Shown here: in pieces, positions 36,284 through 47,768 of the stretch
Layout of the letters: every line of letters begins with the position of its first letter
Position numbering within the stretch: position 1 is the first letter of the stretch
From: Dryas octopetala
Taxonomy: Eukaryota > Streptophyta > Magnoliopsida > Rosales > Rosaceae
Assembly: GCA_963921425.1 (NCBI GenBank)
Contig: OY992838.1
Coordinates: 8,928,001 to 8,992,000, forward strand
DNA length: 64,000 bases
Direction: 5' to 3'
The notes under the pieces: model-generated
Told to the model about the DNA's origin: nothing
Databases searched by the model: none
The model's input: the letters and a program-made list of their open reading frames with translations, nothing else
Made by a program: the position numbers and the translations under genes

Positions 36284-38157
36284 CTACCGTATTTCATCGT
36301 CATCTGTGTCAAGCTCAAGTCCTTCAGCTGCTAGAAGCCGACTGATGATCTTTTTCTTCTCTTCCTCTGCTTTCCTTCGCATTATGTCCCTTTTCTTCAA
36401 GACTAGTGTATGCCGCCGGAGAGTACTGGAGTAATACTCTGCTGTGGCCTTCTTTTCTCTTGCCAAGATTCTCTTCTCTTCATCCGGGTCAACCTGGATT
36501 TCCAATACATTATCGCTACGAAATAAGTTAAAGAGAAATGCAGCCAAAACAAATCCAGGGTTTGTGCTAATTTTAAAAAATGAGATCACAAAAAGGAGCA
36601 TGATTAAAGCTTTTGAACATAGTGTTCGATTAGTAATGCGGTTCCAACTGATTCTTTTACATCCTGCAAAGCATCAAGGGCAAGGCTTTGCAGCACCCAT
36701 CAAATTATTAGAATGGAGAACTTCCATTTTTAATGAACTAAACAAATTATTTTAAACAGCTAATTCATATGCTTAAAGAATTATTTCTTTACCTTGGAGC
36801 GTGAAAGTCGACGTGCACGAATATTCATCTCACGCTGCTGTTGCTCAGCCCAAGCTGCGATTGCCATGTCACCTCGCTGATCAAAAGCTTTTCGCTTCTT
36901 AATTAGCCACTCCATCCATGCTTGAGATGCCTGATGTAACAATGCACAGGAAGAATCCATTACTAAAACAATAAAACAGGAGCCAAGCTATCAGTTGATA
37001 AGTAGATTATCATCCAATTCATGATCTACTTCTACTCTACATTTTCCTATATTACATAAAATATTAGCATCTATACATCCCAAAATAATAAGCAAGAAAG
37101 TATACAGTGATCAAAATGTGAACTACAAATCTTACTTTCATTGGGTTGACTTGGTTATCCCTATCATATTGTCCCCTCCTCTCTTCATCTATCAGCAACT
37201 CATAAGCAGCTTGAATCTTAATAAATCTAGTTTCAGCTGTTTCCCCCTCCTCTAGGGTCCCTCTACCATCATAGACTTGAAACAGGAAAAACAACTGGAT
37301 CAACTTAAACTCAGTGAATAAAGATAAACTTTTAAGCAATAACCAATAGACCAAAACAAATGGCACAAATATATTGCAAAAGAACATTCATTCATTTCAA
37401 AAACAATACATGCAACCCCATCTAGTACGCAAGGAAAGATAGTAACTCACTTCTAATATTAGTCTCAAAACCATTGCATGAAAATTAAGGAAGAAAACCC
37501 AAGAACAACTAGAGAAAACGAATTATTTTTTTCATTAGTATTTGATTATGACCCAATAACTGTCACCTACATATATTATTTCTTCTAAATTTGTCTTTTT
37601 AATTGTAATAATAATAGCAATTTACAGAGATATAAAATTGAAATCTCTAAAAAGCATTTCCAATGAAGATAAGCGAGCAAACCATCTGGATGATAAAATT
37701 TGGCCAAGCGTCTGTAAGCAATCTTTATCTGGTCGTCATCAGCGTCCTTCTCTAATTCTGTGTTTGAATAACAAAATTCAAAATTTGTCAAAAAAAAAAA
37801 AGAAACAAAATTTAAAATGGAAACAGTGAAAATGTTTAAAATATCAGAATTTCCAAAACCCTAGAGCTTGAAGCTTTTAAATTGTTCCCAATCAAGAAGG
37901 ATTCAATTACCAAGAGTTTCGTACGGAGACTTGGGGTGGGTCCAATTGGATACCCTAACCATGGTCCTTCTCTGGTTCACTCGGAACCAGGACCCACCAC
38001 CCCCCTTCAACCTTGCAAAATCGGACGAAGGCGAAAAGCAAGGCTTGAAATTAGGGTTTCGAAACGAAACCCTAGAGCTAGAGCGAGCTTGGTGTCTGCA
38101 ACATATCAAGGAGCTGAAGACCATGTGGGGCCTACAGATTGTTCTCAGATTGCTCAT
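36284..38157 (-). CDS. Chloroplast-type DnaJ (J-domain) protein, 269 aa, five exons
   Basis: Exons: 38157-37911, 37757-37683, 37275-37136, 36930-36793, 36493-36284 (810 nt, phases consistent). The J-domain starts near residue 77 (SPYETLELE) with helix II IKIAYRRLAKFYHPD, and the HPD tripeptide at 105-107 stimulates Hsp70 ATPase. The first ~75 residues are basic and Ser-rich with few acidic residues, as in a plastid transit peptide. The tail is highly charged (RARRLSRSK, LVLKKRDIMRRKAEEEKKK, ELDTDDDEIR) and lacks the zinc-finger and C-terminal domains of type-I DnaJ, so it is type III. It resembles Arabidopsis At3g05345. An in-frame ATG at 38124 could be the true start. The partner Hsp70 and clients are unknown. 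Confidence 0.87.
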
Positions 38158-39199
38158 TTTTTTTCAGGTGTTCTCAGGCTCTCTCAGTTCAGACCTCCAG
38201 TCGATTGGAAAGAATTGAAGCCAATCAATTGGAATTTGGAAATCAAAATTAGGGTTTGTTTTGGGGTAACAATTTGGGGCTACCAAGGTTGAAGACGTGA
38301 AGGGAGCGAAAAGGTTCTGAATCTGATAATGAACATTTTTGAGAATCTGACTGAATCTAAATATCTTTTTTTTTTTTTTTTTTTAATTTGTATTTTCTTA
38401 TTTTCTTTGATTTATTTTACCCGGAAAATTTTCGTGGACGGTTTGGCTTGTTGTCATGCTACAGCCAAAAGAGAGAAATGAATAAAAAAGGTACAAAATA
38501 ATATGGTATTTTACAATAATATAGATAATACTTTATTTTCCTTTTTCAGATTAGAAAAAAAAAAAGAAGAATAAAACCATGTTATTCATGTACACAAGAA
38601 ACTTTTCTAAATTATTCTTCACATTTGACCATAAAGTTGGGAGTATAATAATTAATATAAGTGTGTGGGTAACAAATTGTGCATTATGCTTAAAATGAGT
38701 AATTTTCTTATTTGTCTCATAAATATTTGTAGTTTAAACCCAGAAGCATGTGCATAAGCCAGTTCTTGCATGATTTTCACTAAGGATTTCAGCTGTAAGC
38801 TGAAAAACAGAACTGTCTATCTGATATCAGCTTAACTAAATCTGTGAATCTAATGTGCAAAATCATCAGGCATACTGGATTAATTCCAAATAATATAAAA
38901 GGAGGCTCCAATTGTGGCCACAATCTAGTAACTTTAGAAATATAGCAACTAATACAACATCAACAATTTGCATTCCACCCCCTCAACAAACCCTAAAAAT
39001 GCTGGCATGCATGACAATAATTGTCTCAAACAAATTTACACATGGAGTACTGGTAATGCATCTTGCATTTCAAATCAACCTACCCAACAAAATACTATGC
39101 TACAGGCATTGGAGACATAAGCTGCATATTTACACCTTCTAAAACATGAGAAGTTTATTGGAAAAGAATATATAAATATGGAGATTAGGCTGCAGCTGA
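38158..39199. other. Spacer between the DnaJ and TGA genes
   Basis: AT-rich, with a T-run at 38368-38384. The DnaJ leader and TGA 3' UTR should lie here. Nothing else is recognised. Confidence 0.5.
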
Positions 39200-40181
39200 C
39201 TATGCCAGTTCACGAGGACGAGCAGTCCAAAGAGAACTGAGGGCACGTAGACGGTGAAAGTACTCCCCCAATGCAAGCAAGCCTAGAGCTGCTTGGTGAG
39301 TTGTTAGGATTCTTGACATTTGCTGCAGAGTTTGCTGCCGAAGGTGATCTGCCTGTCTTGGAGAAGAGCAACACAGTTCAATGAACAAGGAGTCTTTGGA
39401 AAAGGGCAGTTCATGTGAATCAGATATACATGTTTATCACTCTAGATGTCATATATATGTACATGCTTCTCATATAGTACATGTCATATATGTACATGTT
39501 TATCACTCTTGGTGGGATAGGCATTTCTTGCTTCATGCTTATTAGCAATCCTTGCCCTTTGAAGTTAGAATTCTTCAATAGGTTCATGAAGTTACTTAGA
39601 AGAATTATAATCAAATCCCTCAATGGCAATATCATCAAGAAAGTCAATTAATATTGAATATACGGAATTTTCACTAACTAAAACACTACAAGATGGCCAT
39701 CTGATACATTACCTGGCTCACAAAGCTCTCCAGTGCTTCGAACTTCTCCAGTGCAGCAGCCATCTGAGATCCATAACTTTCTCCAATCAATATTTGATCA
39801 GCTGATATGACCTGGGCCAATGTCTGCTGCAGTTTATCCATTCCCTGTGAGAGAGCATCTTCAGCTTGCTGAGAAGATAGCCGCAGGTTACAGAAATCCA
39901 TAAGTTGCTGATCAGTCAATGGCTCAATTTGTTTCACCAGAATCTGTATGAATGAAATAAGCAGTATGTCACACATATAGCTCATCAGAAATAATGATGA
40001 TAAAAATCAAGTCATTGTAGATTCATGCATAACTGCTAAGGTTAGTATATCATAGAAAAGCTATGCATCTCGGTAGTACTCAACCATATCTCCAGGTGGA
40101 GAAGGAAATCCAGCATATTATACAAGTGAAACTGATCTTAAACGTAGACAGATGCATCATAATATAGATATACATATATGC

Positions 40182-40231
<50 letters not shown>

Positions 40232-43083
40232 AGTATTATCAGTGACCAAACAATAATGAGTCCTCAAATGCCAAGTTGAACTAAATTAAGCATTACATTT
40301 AGAAGCTCTGACGGGCGAAATCCTCCAATCCAATGAAAATAGCGTTCTACTGAACTTCTCCATATGCCAGACAATAAGTAAAAGATATCAGCTTTTGCGG
40401 CATCTGCCTTCATACGGAAAAGATTAGCATAGTGGTTCAAGCCACTTTCTACAAGTATTCGAAGTTCTACATCAGTGACAGTGGCATGATCTTGCAATGC
40501 ATTTCTCAGTTCAAAATTCTGTCTATGTTGTTCTTCAACCCAGTGTCCATATTCCATCTCAAATGTAGTGATCCCTGCAAGATTCATAACTGGAGTAACA
40601 CTTCTATTGAAACTATAAACACAATTTTCTATGAAAACCACTTAAATATCTAAAAACTAGTAGGTAATTAGTTCATAAAAGAAAATATTTTCTGTAGAAG
40701 GATGTTTACAACAGAGATTAAAGAGTTTAGAACTTCAGAGCTATAACTCGATATACTTGTCAATAAGGATAGAACAATTATTTATAGGATACTGGAATAC
40801 AAAACTTCTCTCGTGAAAGGGTCCTATTAGCTAAGAAACTAGGATGCCTCTTAATATTTGTCATTTTTTCAGATCCACCTGCATATATACTTTCAAAAAC
40901 AAAATTCCACGAAGACAGCAGAGCATTTGCTACACTAGTGTAATTTCTGCCATCAACTTCTATATTCTTTGCAGGGTTTTTTTGTGAAGGAAGATATAAA
41001 ACATGGAAGATTAACGTTAGTAAGCTGTAAGCCTTAATTCCTGGTCAAGGAAAAGCTTGATAAGAGAACATGATTATTCACAAGCTATAGTCCATTGCAA
41101 ATGTGTTAGAATATAGATAGGTGGAAATGAAGTTCAACAGTTAATATTGGGATATCAATAGTCTTAGGATAATAACATAATATATAACGGTGACTGCAAA
41201 AACTTAGAATCACAAACCTGAATTCACAGTTCCATTGTATCCCATATGACTAGTACCTAATGAACTGCCTACGTACGCACCCTGCAATCAGGCAGGTCAC
41301 AGGTTATCCAATGAATACTATATTCCAATGTTGATAAAAAATTAAATACATCTGGTAATATGAACAAAGACAAAATAAAGGTGATTTTCAACTCACCTTT
41401 CTAGCTCTGTCAAGTTCCTGCTCCAATTGTGCCAGCTTTAAACGGCTTGTTTCTAGTTGTTGAACATAAGCCTATGCAGTACAAAATAAAATTATTCAAT
41501 TAACTTGACATGTCCTGGCGATGCAATACATCATTGAAGCCTTGTAGGGGATTCATATTCACCTTTTTTCGCATACGACTTTTGCGAGCAGCTTCACGAT
41601 TTTGCTCTAAGCGTCTCTGTACCTGTATAGATATTTGCACTTAGAGAACCAATTTATAAGGAAATAAAAAGAAAAAGGAAAAAAGAAGCCTGATTATATC
41701 AGATCTTTTATTCTCAGCATGACCAGGGTGTCTGAAGAAGCACCTTATGGGGGGCTGTAGTCAAAGAAAGTACCTTATGAATACAAGAAGACAAATATAT
41801 AACTCTAAAGAACTCAACTAGAATAGGAGATCCACAAATCTTTGATTAGCAATTCACAAAGCTAGACAATGAAGGCAATTAGGAGGTATATTGTATTTTT
41901 CCTCTATGTAATTTTTCAGCATCAGTGCAAACAAACAAATTCTCTTTCAAGTTGGTGATAGTATGATTTAATTTATAATTAATGAGATGCAAATAAGTAA
42001 AAAGACCAAGACATAGATATATGTTGCCATGCTAAGACCATGCTCAACAATACAAGAAAGTAAAAAGGGGTGGGGTGGGGGAGCACATTCATCACCTTAT
42101 CAGTAGATCTGTTTACTTCTTGATCATTTCCAGAAGGTCCCATGGATTCATGAGAAACAAATCCCACCTAGAGGAGTAGAAGCAGAAAATCAATTGAAGT
42201 TCATAACTAAAATAAAAGTGCCTTGAACATTGAAGAATAGAGACCAAGCTTCATGAATCTTCACCTTGTTTTCTAGCCCAGCATCCACATCTCCAAGTAT
42301 GGAAGAACCTGTATTTGAGCTATGATCACCCCTGAAGGTTTCTTTCCACACACCAACCTGCCGGAATGGCTCATATATGCCCATTTGTCTTGCGGTGGCA
42401 AATTGAGTTGATGTATAGCTCATACTCTATCAGAGAAATTGAATAAATAAATGAACAAACAAATAAATAAGTAAATAAAGAGCATTCATAATCACTCTGT
42501 TGCAAAATCATAATTGAATACTTTGCTCCAAGAGAAAGACCAATAAATATGACAGCAAATATAATTCTAATGGGACTTAAAAATGACCCTCACAGTGAGA
42601 AACTGAGAACAACATAAAGCTAAGGAGCAAGATTGGAACAAATTATAACTTGTAATGGTTCTAAATACAGCATGAGTAAGTTGGAATCATTGGTTTGGAT
42701 TTGGGAACCTCAAAAAAACCGAAAGGATTCCCATGTTGGATGTCCTAATGTTGAGTCCAAGAAAATCCAGCCTTGTACACAAAGCAGGAGAAAAAAATGT
42801 CAAAAGCAAAGAAAGAAGCATGGTACTAAAGCTTGCCGAAACATAAACAACTTCCACTTTAAATAACCAAAAGAAGTGGATAAAGCTCAGCCAAAAGTTG
42901 GGGGAACTGATAGTAATCTGCAGTTATATTATATTACACATACACTTATTAAACTATGTTATAGACATTCACACACATACACACCCACATCCAAAAATAC
43001 ATAGATATACACATATATTACATTGGGAGTATAAGAAAAAAAGAAAAGATTCACAGACTGACATTACTTACCTCTTGTAACAT
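39200..43083 (-). CDS. TGA-type bZIP transcription factor, clade I (TGA1/TGA4/TGA7), 363-368 aa
   Basis: Coding exons: 42423-42265, 42167-42096, 41622-41563, 41471-41397, 41281-41218, 40574-40297, 39943-39713, 39352-39200 (1092 nt, 363 aa from ATG 42423). A further 12-base exon (43083-43072, ATG TTA CAA GAG) splices in frame at 42426 and would give a longer MLQES start. The bZIP basic region is RRLEQNREAARKSRMRKK and the short zipper runs LETSRLKLAQLEQELDRA. The DOG1-type C-terminal domain follows (GITTFEMEYGHWVEEQHRQ, then the helix to QTLQQMSRILTTHQAALGLLALGEYFHRLRALS). MGIYEPFRQVG at the N-terminus marks clade I. These factors bind TGACG/as-1 elements and act with NPR1 in salicylate defence and nitrate signalling. 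The redox Cys pair is incomplete: Cys at about 254, Ser at 260. TGA7-like is my best guess. Confidence 0.9.
40177..40228. repeat. (AG)n microsatellite in a TGA intron
   Basis: About 50 bases of uninterrupted GA repeat, inside the intron between coding exons at 39943 and 40297. Confidence 0.9.
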
Positions 43084-44292
43084 GCTTTCCAGGACTGCAG
43101 GCAACAAAAAAGACTATCTCACCAACAGGGCATAACTTGAAATTTCAAGGTTCACTGAGTCATTCATCAACCCAACCCAAGTAACAAGCAAAGACCTTTG
43201 AGGCTTCAAACTTAGAAATACTTTCATCAATGGTGGAAGTGAAAGAAACTAGCCTTCTGGGTAGACTTGTGATGACCCCAAATCCCCAATTTCAACACCA
43301 CCACGATCATTTGGTGAGACCCAAATTTGTGGGAATCATTGGTCATCCATTTTCTCAGAGGATTTGTAAGCAACTTTGCAAGAACCACAAGCGCTCTCTC
43401 TCTCTCTGTCTCTCTCTCTTATAATATTCATTCTTTTCTCAAAGCGCCACAGTAAACCGTTAACGTCGCTACGTCCCCACTAACGTCGTTTTCAAAACTT
43501 TTTTTTTTTCTTTGTGAAAAAAAAAAAAAAAAGACAAAAAAGAACATTGAGGCCAGTTGGATTTTGCTGATTGGTTGGTGACTTCTGTGGGCTGTGATGA
43601 TAGAAATGTAGGTACGTTAGTGGAGAAGGGTTAGTTTGGTCATTGTGGGAAAAATGGGTCGGAATCTGACACAGGTCCAACATGCGTGTGATCTGGTCTC
43701 CTACCAGAAGAAATTGTACCTGCGGGGTTGGGATTCCACCCGCCAAAATGGATGTATTTTTTGGAGATTTTTATTATTTTTTTATCACTAAAACTACAAG
43801 CCTCAATTATCAACATGCAAAATTTTCTTTTTAATCTGGCAATATAACTATATAAGTTCTATTTGCTCTAAAAAATTTCGTGAATAATTAATCAGTTTTT
43901 TTATCGCAATTTTTAAGATTTAAATATAACTGTAACGTAATTCTAATTATAGAGATTATTTACTTTCGTATTCATTCAGGTCTCTTTATTTTTTTTTAAT
44001 CTCATTTGTATTAAAACAGTACACTTGTAATTATTCGATGCATAATTTGGAATATCCGCACATAATGTTTCTTTTTTCTTTTTCTCTAATTGGTGTTATG
44101 TTCGTTTTTGGAAGCTTAAATTTCTTATGAATTTATGAATGGTTTCTCAAACCTTTTTTCCATAATCATAATTCATAGATAGCATATTGTTAGTTAAATA
44201 CTTAACCAACATAATTTTAAAGATGGTCGAAAACTTTTTCCGACAATAAATGTCCCTTCTCAATCTAAAACATGAAAAGGACTATTCATGAT
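43084..44292. other. TGA leader/promoter and intergenic region
   Basis: The upstream part contains the CT-rich leader of the minus-strand TGA gene (CT repeat near 43390-43420). No other gene is recognised. Confidence 0.5.
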
Positions 44293-44767
44293 TAGAGGTG
44301 TCAAACGGCCCAGTCTACCCCGCCCGACTCGATCCGTTTAAGTTAAATTCATCATGCTTTTGTGCTGTACTCGGACCGGCCCATATAGTTAAGACATAGG
44401 TCCGACACGGCCCGCGGGCTATTTGTGCTCGTGTCTTGCCTTAAATGGACCGACCCACATATCTTTTTTTATTTTTATTTTTTAGGGTGATAAAACTAAT
44501 CTTATGATATTTTTTCTTATTTATAATTAAATATTAACATTATTTTTCATGAAAATTGAAAATTTTTGTGGAAAAGTTCTCTAAAAATGAAAAAAAAATA
44601 ATGTTAAAAGAGTTGTGCCTAATTCGGGCCCATTTCGTGCCGTGCTTAACCCGTGTCGTGCCCGATGGGGTAAAACTTTGGCTCGGCCCATTTTATCGTG
44701 TCGTGCCTATTTTAATCGTACCGTGCCATATCGTGTTCGGGCTGGCTCGACCCATTTGACACCTTTA
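44293..44767. mobile_element. Non-autonomous hAT element (475 bp)
   Basis: TTCATGAT is repeated exactly at 44285-44292 and 44768-44775, an 8-bp target duplication. Inverted ends are TA(G/A)AGGTGTCAAA at the left and right. The interior is a mixture of AT-rich sequence and GC-rich phrases of the GTGTCGTGCC/CGGCCC type. No transposase is encoded. An 8-bp duplication with a TAGRGGTGTCAA terminus is characteristic of the hAT superfamily. Confidence 0.88.
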
Positions 44768-44775
44768 TTCATGAT

Positions 44776-46824
44776 ACATGAAAAAGTAGATAAAATGAAG
44801 AAAAGTAATACTTTCCCATCAACTAGGAGGTGATTAAAGGACTCTAATCCGATGAAAACCTTTTGACAAAGGGAATGAACATAAGGACGCATTCAAATGG
44901 ATTAAAAAAAAAAAGTCCACATTTAAATGGAAATTGCATTTCATGAGTTGAGCTTTCATTTAACATGTCAAAATAGAAAGTTTTATAATGGTAGGATGTT
45001 AAGATCTCTTATTTAATTTGAAGTCGATATGCTTTTTTCCAAAAATAATATGTAAATTAAGTTGAAAATTTTCGTGAGAAAATATGGTAGTTGATTTCAT
45101 TTGATATCCTTTTAAAAAATGAGCCAAATGGATAACATAAACTTTTATTCATTAGATAAAAATGGTAGAATTATATTGTGCGTTTGGTTAAAATTTAAAC
45201 CGCGTAAGTATTTGAACAAGCACTTTAATTTGAACATCAATCAATTGTATCAAGTATCAACCAACTATTAGTCTAATAATATTCTTTTTTGCTTCTATTG
45301 AAAAATATCTCAATTTGAATGATCCTTTCCGAATAAACTGAAAAAGAAAACAAGAAATTCAAATCTAACTATTATGAGCATGATGAATATCGTACATGTT
45401 GCCATATTAGCTGGCAATAACATATTTTAATTTTCTTTGAGTTTTGGTAGCATAATGTGCACTGTGTACCCACCCATGTCAGACGAAGAAATGCTGCGTC
45501 AACTTTGCATAGCCGGTACAGTGGAAAGTAGGAAAAACAAAAAAAAAAAACTAGAAAAAGAAAAAGATTAAAAGATAAATATATGTAAATATATTGCCAA
45601 GTGGCCATATATAAGATGATGCTTGGCCATTTGGTATATAAGTTCTTCTGTACATGATCACCAATTATTTGGCTATGGTTTAAAATATTTGGTTGATGGC
45701 AATACTTTACAAAACTAATTTAATTTTGTTTGGTTACCACTTTACCACAATTAATTAATCAATTAAAAATTTGATAACTTTAGTTAGATAGGATTCTCTT
45801 TAGTATATTTTCTATGTTGTTTACTTGTGTTATAGTTAAAATACATTTTAGGTAAATAATTGGAGTTAGCCCAAATGATGAGGGAGTGTTTAATAATAGT
45901 TTAGTTTAAGGATTCAACTCACTTCAATGTAACAAAAATAAATGAATTTTAGGATTTAAACATGTGAGTATGAAACTTATGAGTTTAATTCATACTTGTG
46001 ATTTGAGAGTGAGTTTATGTATATAAGGTCTTACGGAAATAACTCACATATCCCTCCTGGGATACCACCTGATAATCTGGTATCCCTTTCTCATTGGCTC
46101 TTTCTCTCTCTCTCTAATCTCTCTGTGATACCACATATCCCTATCACATGAACATATAAATTCTTTTCAAAGTCTTATTTAAAAAGACATTATATCCAAT
46201 GAAAGAGTGAATCATTGATGTTTTCTCGTTTCCTAAAAATATTCAAAATATAGAGATTGTCTCTAGTGTAAATTTGTATGTCATATGAACAAATCAAACA
46301 TAGAAATCCAATGGTCCATAAATCTAAATCCTAATATGAAAAAATGAGCACCTCAGATTCAATGATTAGAAAATGAGTTGTATACTTGTATAATATACAA
46401 AGAAGATTTTACGGGTTCACTTTTTTATCATACTATCTTATACTTTTAACTATTGAGTGTAGACTCGTTCATCTTTTCACTAATAGAATATAAATTCTCC
46501 ACCATTAGATGTATTTTGTATGACATACAAACCTTGTACTATTGACGAACTCAATATGCCATCATAGATACTATAACAAATTAAGTAATTAAAAAAAGAT
46601 CAGATTGGTAAGCCGCCCTAGTCCCTAACAGCACGCAGGTGTTTGGTGCATATAGAATTAATTTCCAAAATGAAAAGACACCCATTTATATGATGCATCA
46701 TCCATATAAGGTCATAATTTGAATAAAATTAATAGAGATCCTGATCGATCAGTCTCACTTTTTCTTTTATATTTATAATGCTTCAGGATGGGACTTTGTT
46801 TTGATTTCATGAGCTAATGGCATC
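44776..46824. other. Intergenic region before the Copia element
   Basis: AT-rich, no gene recognised. Confidence 0.5.
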
Positions 46825-46829
46825 TGCTT

Positions 46830-46997
46830 TGTTGGTATGAGTCAACTCATGTGATTATTGTGTAATTATTAAAATTAATTAGGTGATTTATTAATTCTTG
46901 TATTTTAGTTATAGGCCCATGTATATAAACCACATTTTGTGGTTTTATTCAATTAAGCAAGAATATATTCTAAAAACCCTAAACCATTCTCTGTTCA
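46830..46997 (+). repeat. 5' LTR of the Copia element
   Basis: 168 bases, TG...CA ends, nearly identical to the 3' LTR (three transition differences). A TATA-like TATATAAAC lies about 90 bases into it. Confidence 0.97.
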
Positions 46998-47279
46998 TGG
47001 TATCAGAGCCGACCTTAATCACTTTTCTTCTCACATAGGTATTAAGGTTCGGTCATGGTGGTTATGAATGGCTTAAGGGTCTATCTTGCTCATTGACTTA
47101 TTTAAATATATTACTCATCCCTTTTCTTTATAGAGCCAACGTCAAAGACATAAACTTTTTTTGTTTCTTTCCGCTGCGATTGGTTCCCCTTCCTCGATCG
47201 ATTGGTTGATCTCACTAGCCAGAAGATTGCGTGAGTTCTCTGTTTCTGTTCTGTTCAGGTTGGATTTTGTGTTGCTGGT

Positions 47280-47640
47280 TTTCTGTTTGGATTGGGCGTG
47301 GCTGCGACACGGCTGGGCGACTTGCAGTGAGACGCGACTGGCAGCGACGCGACTGGCAGCGGTGCTGCGATCTCTGCGGCTGTGCGACGCGACTGGGTTT
47401 CCTGCTGAGCGACGACTCGATCGCTGCGGCTGTGCGACGTCCCGATCGCGTGGTTGTGCGACGCTGCTGTGCGACGACCCTATCGCTGCGGCTGTGCAAC
47501 GCGGTTGGGCTTCCTGCTGTGCGAGAACCGGCCCAGCCCTTGTTGTGCGATCGGTGGTGCGGCTGAACAGGTGGGTGTGACGCGTGGTGGTGTGCGTGCG
47601 ATCAGTGGTGTGGCTGGTCAGTGACCGGAGGTGAGGGCTG
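47280..47640 (+). repeat. GC-rich imperfect tandem repeat in the Copia leader
   Basis: Diverged copies of a unit around CGCTGCGGCTGTGCGACG recur at least four times. The GC content is far above the surroundings. It sits between the primer-binding site and the protease, where gag would normally start. Confidence 0.7.
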
Positions 47641-47768
47641 TGCGGTGAGACTCTATCTGTGCAAGAAGGAAGAAAAAAAAAAAAAAGGAAAAAAAAACGC
47701 TGCTTTCCAGGGTTAACTCTGTTAGTTCCTCCAGCTTTGTTGTCAAGTCAGGTATCTCTTACTCTGCT

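Noticed and set aside
38160-38190. miR398-like string (GGTGTTCTCAGG) in the DnaJ leader
   Set aside because: Only about 12 bases match, the rest differs, and there is no precursor hairpin.
47161-47580. 139-codon frame in the Copia leader
   Set aside because: Different frame from pol, Arg/Cys/Ala-rich because of the GC-rich repeat, and without gag motifs.
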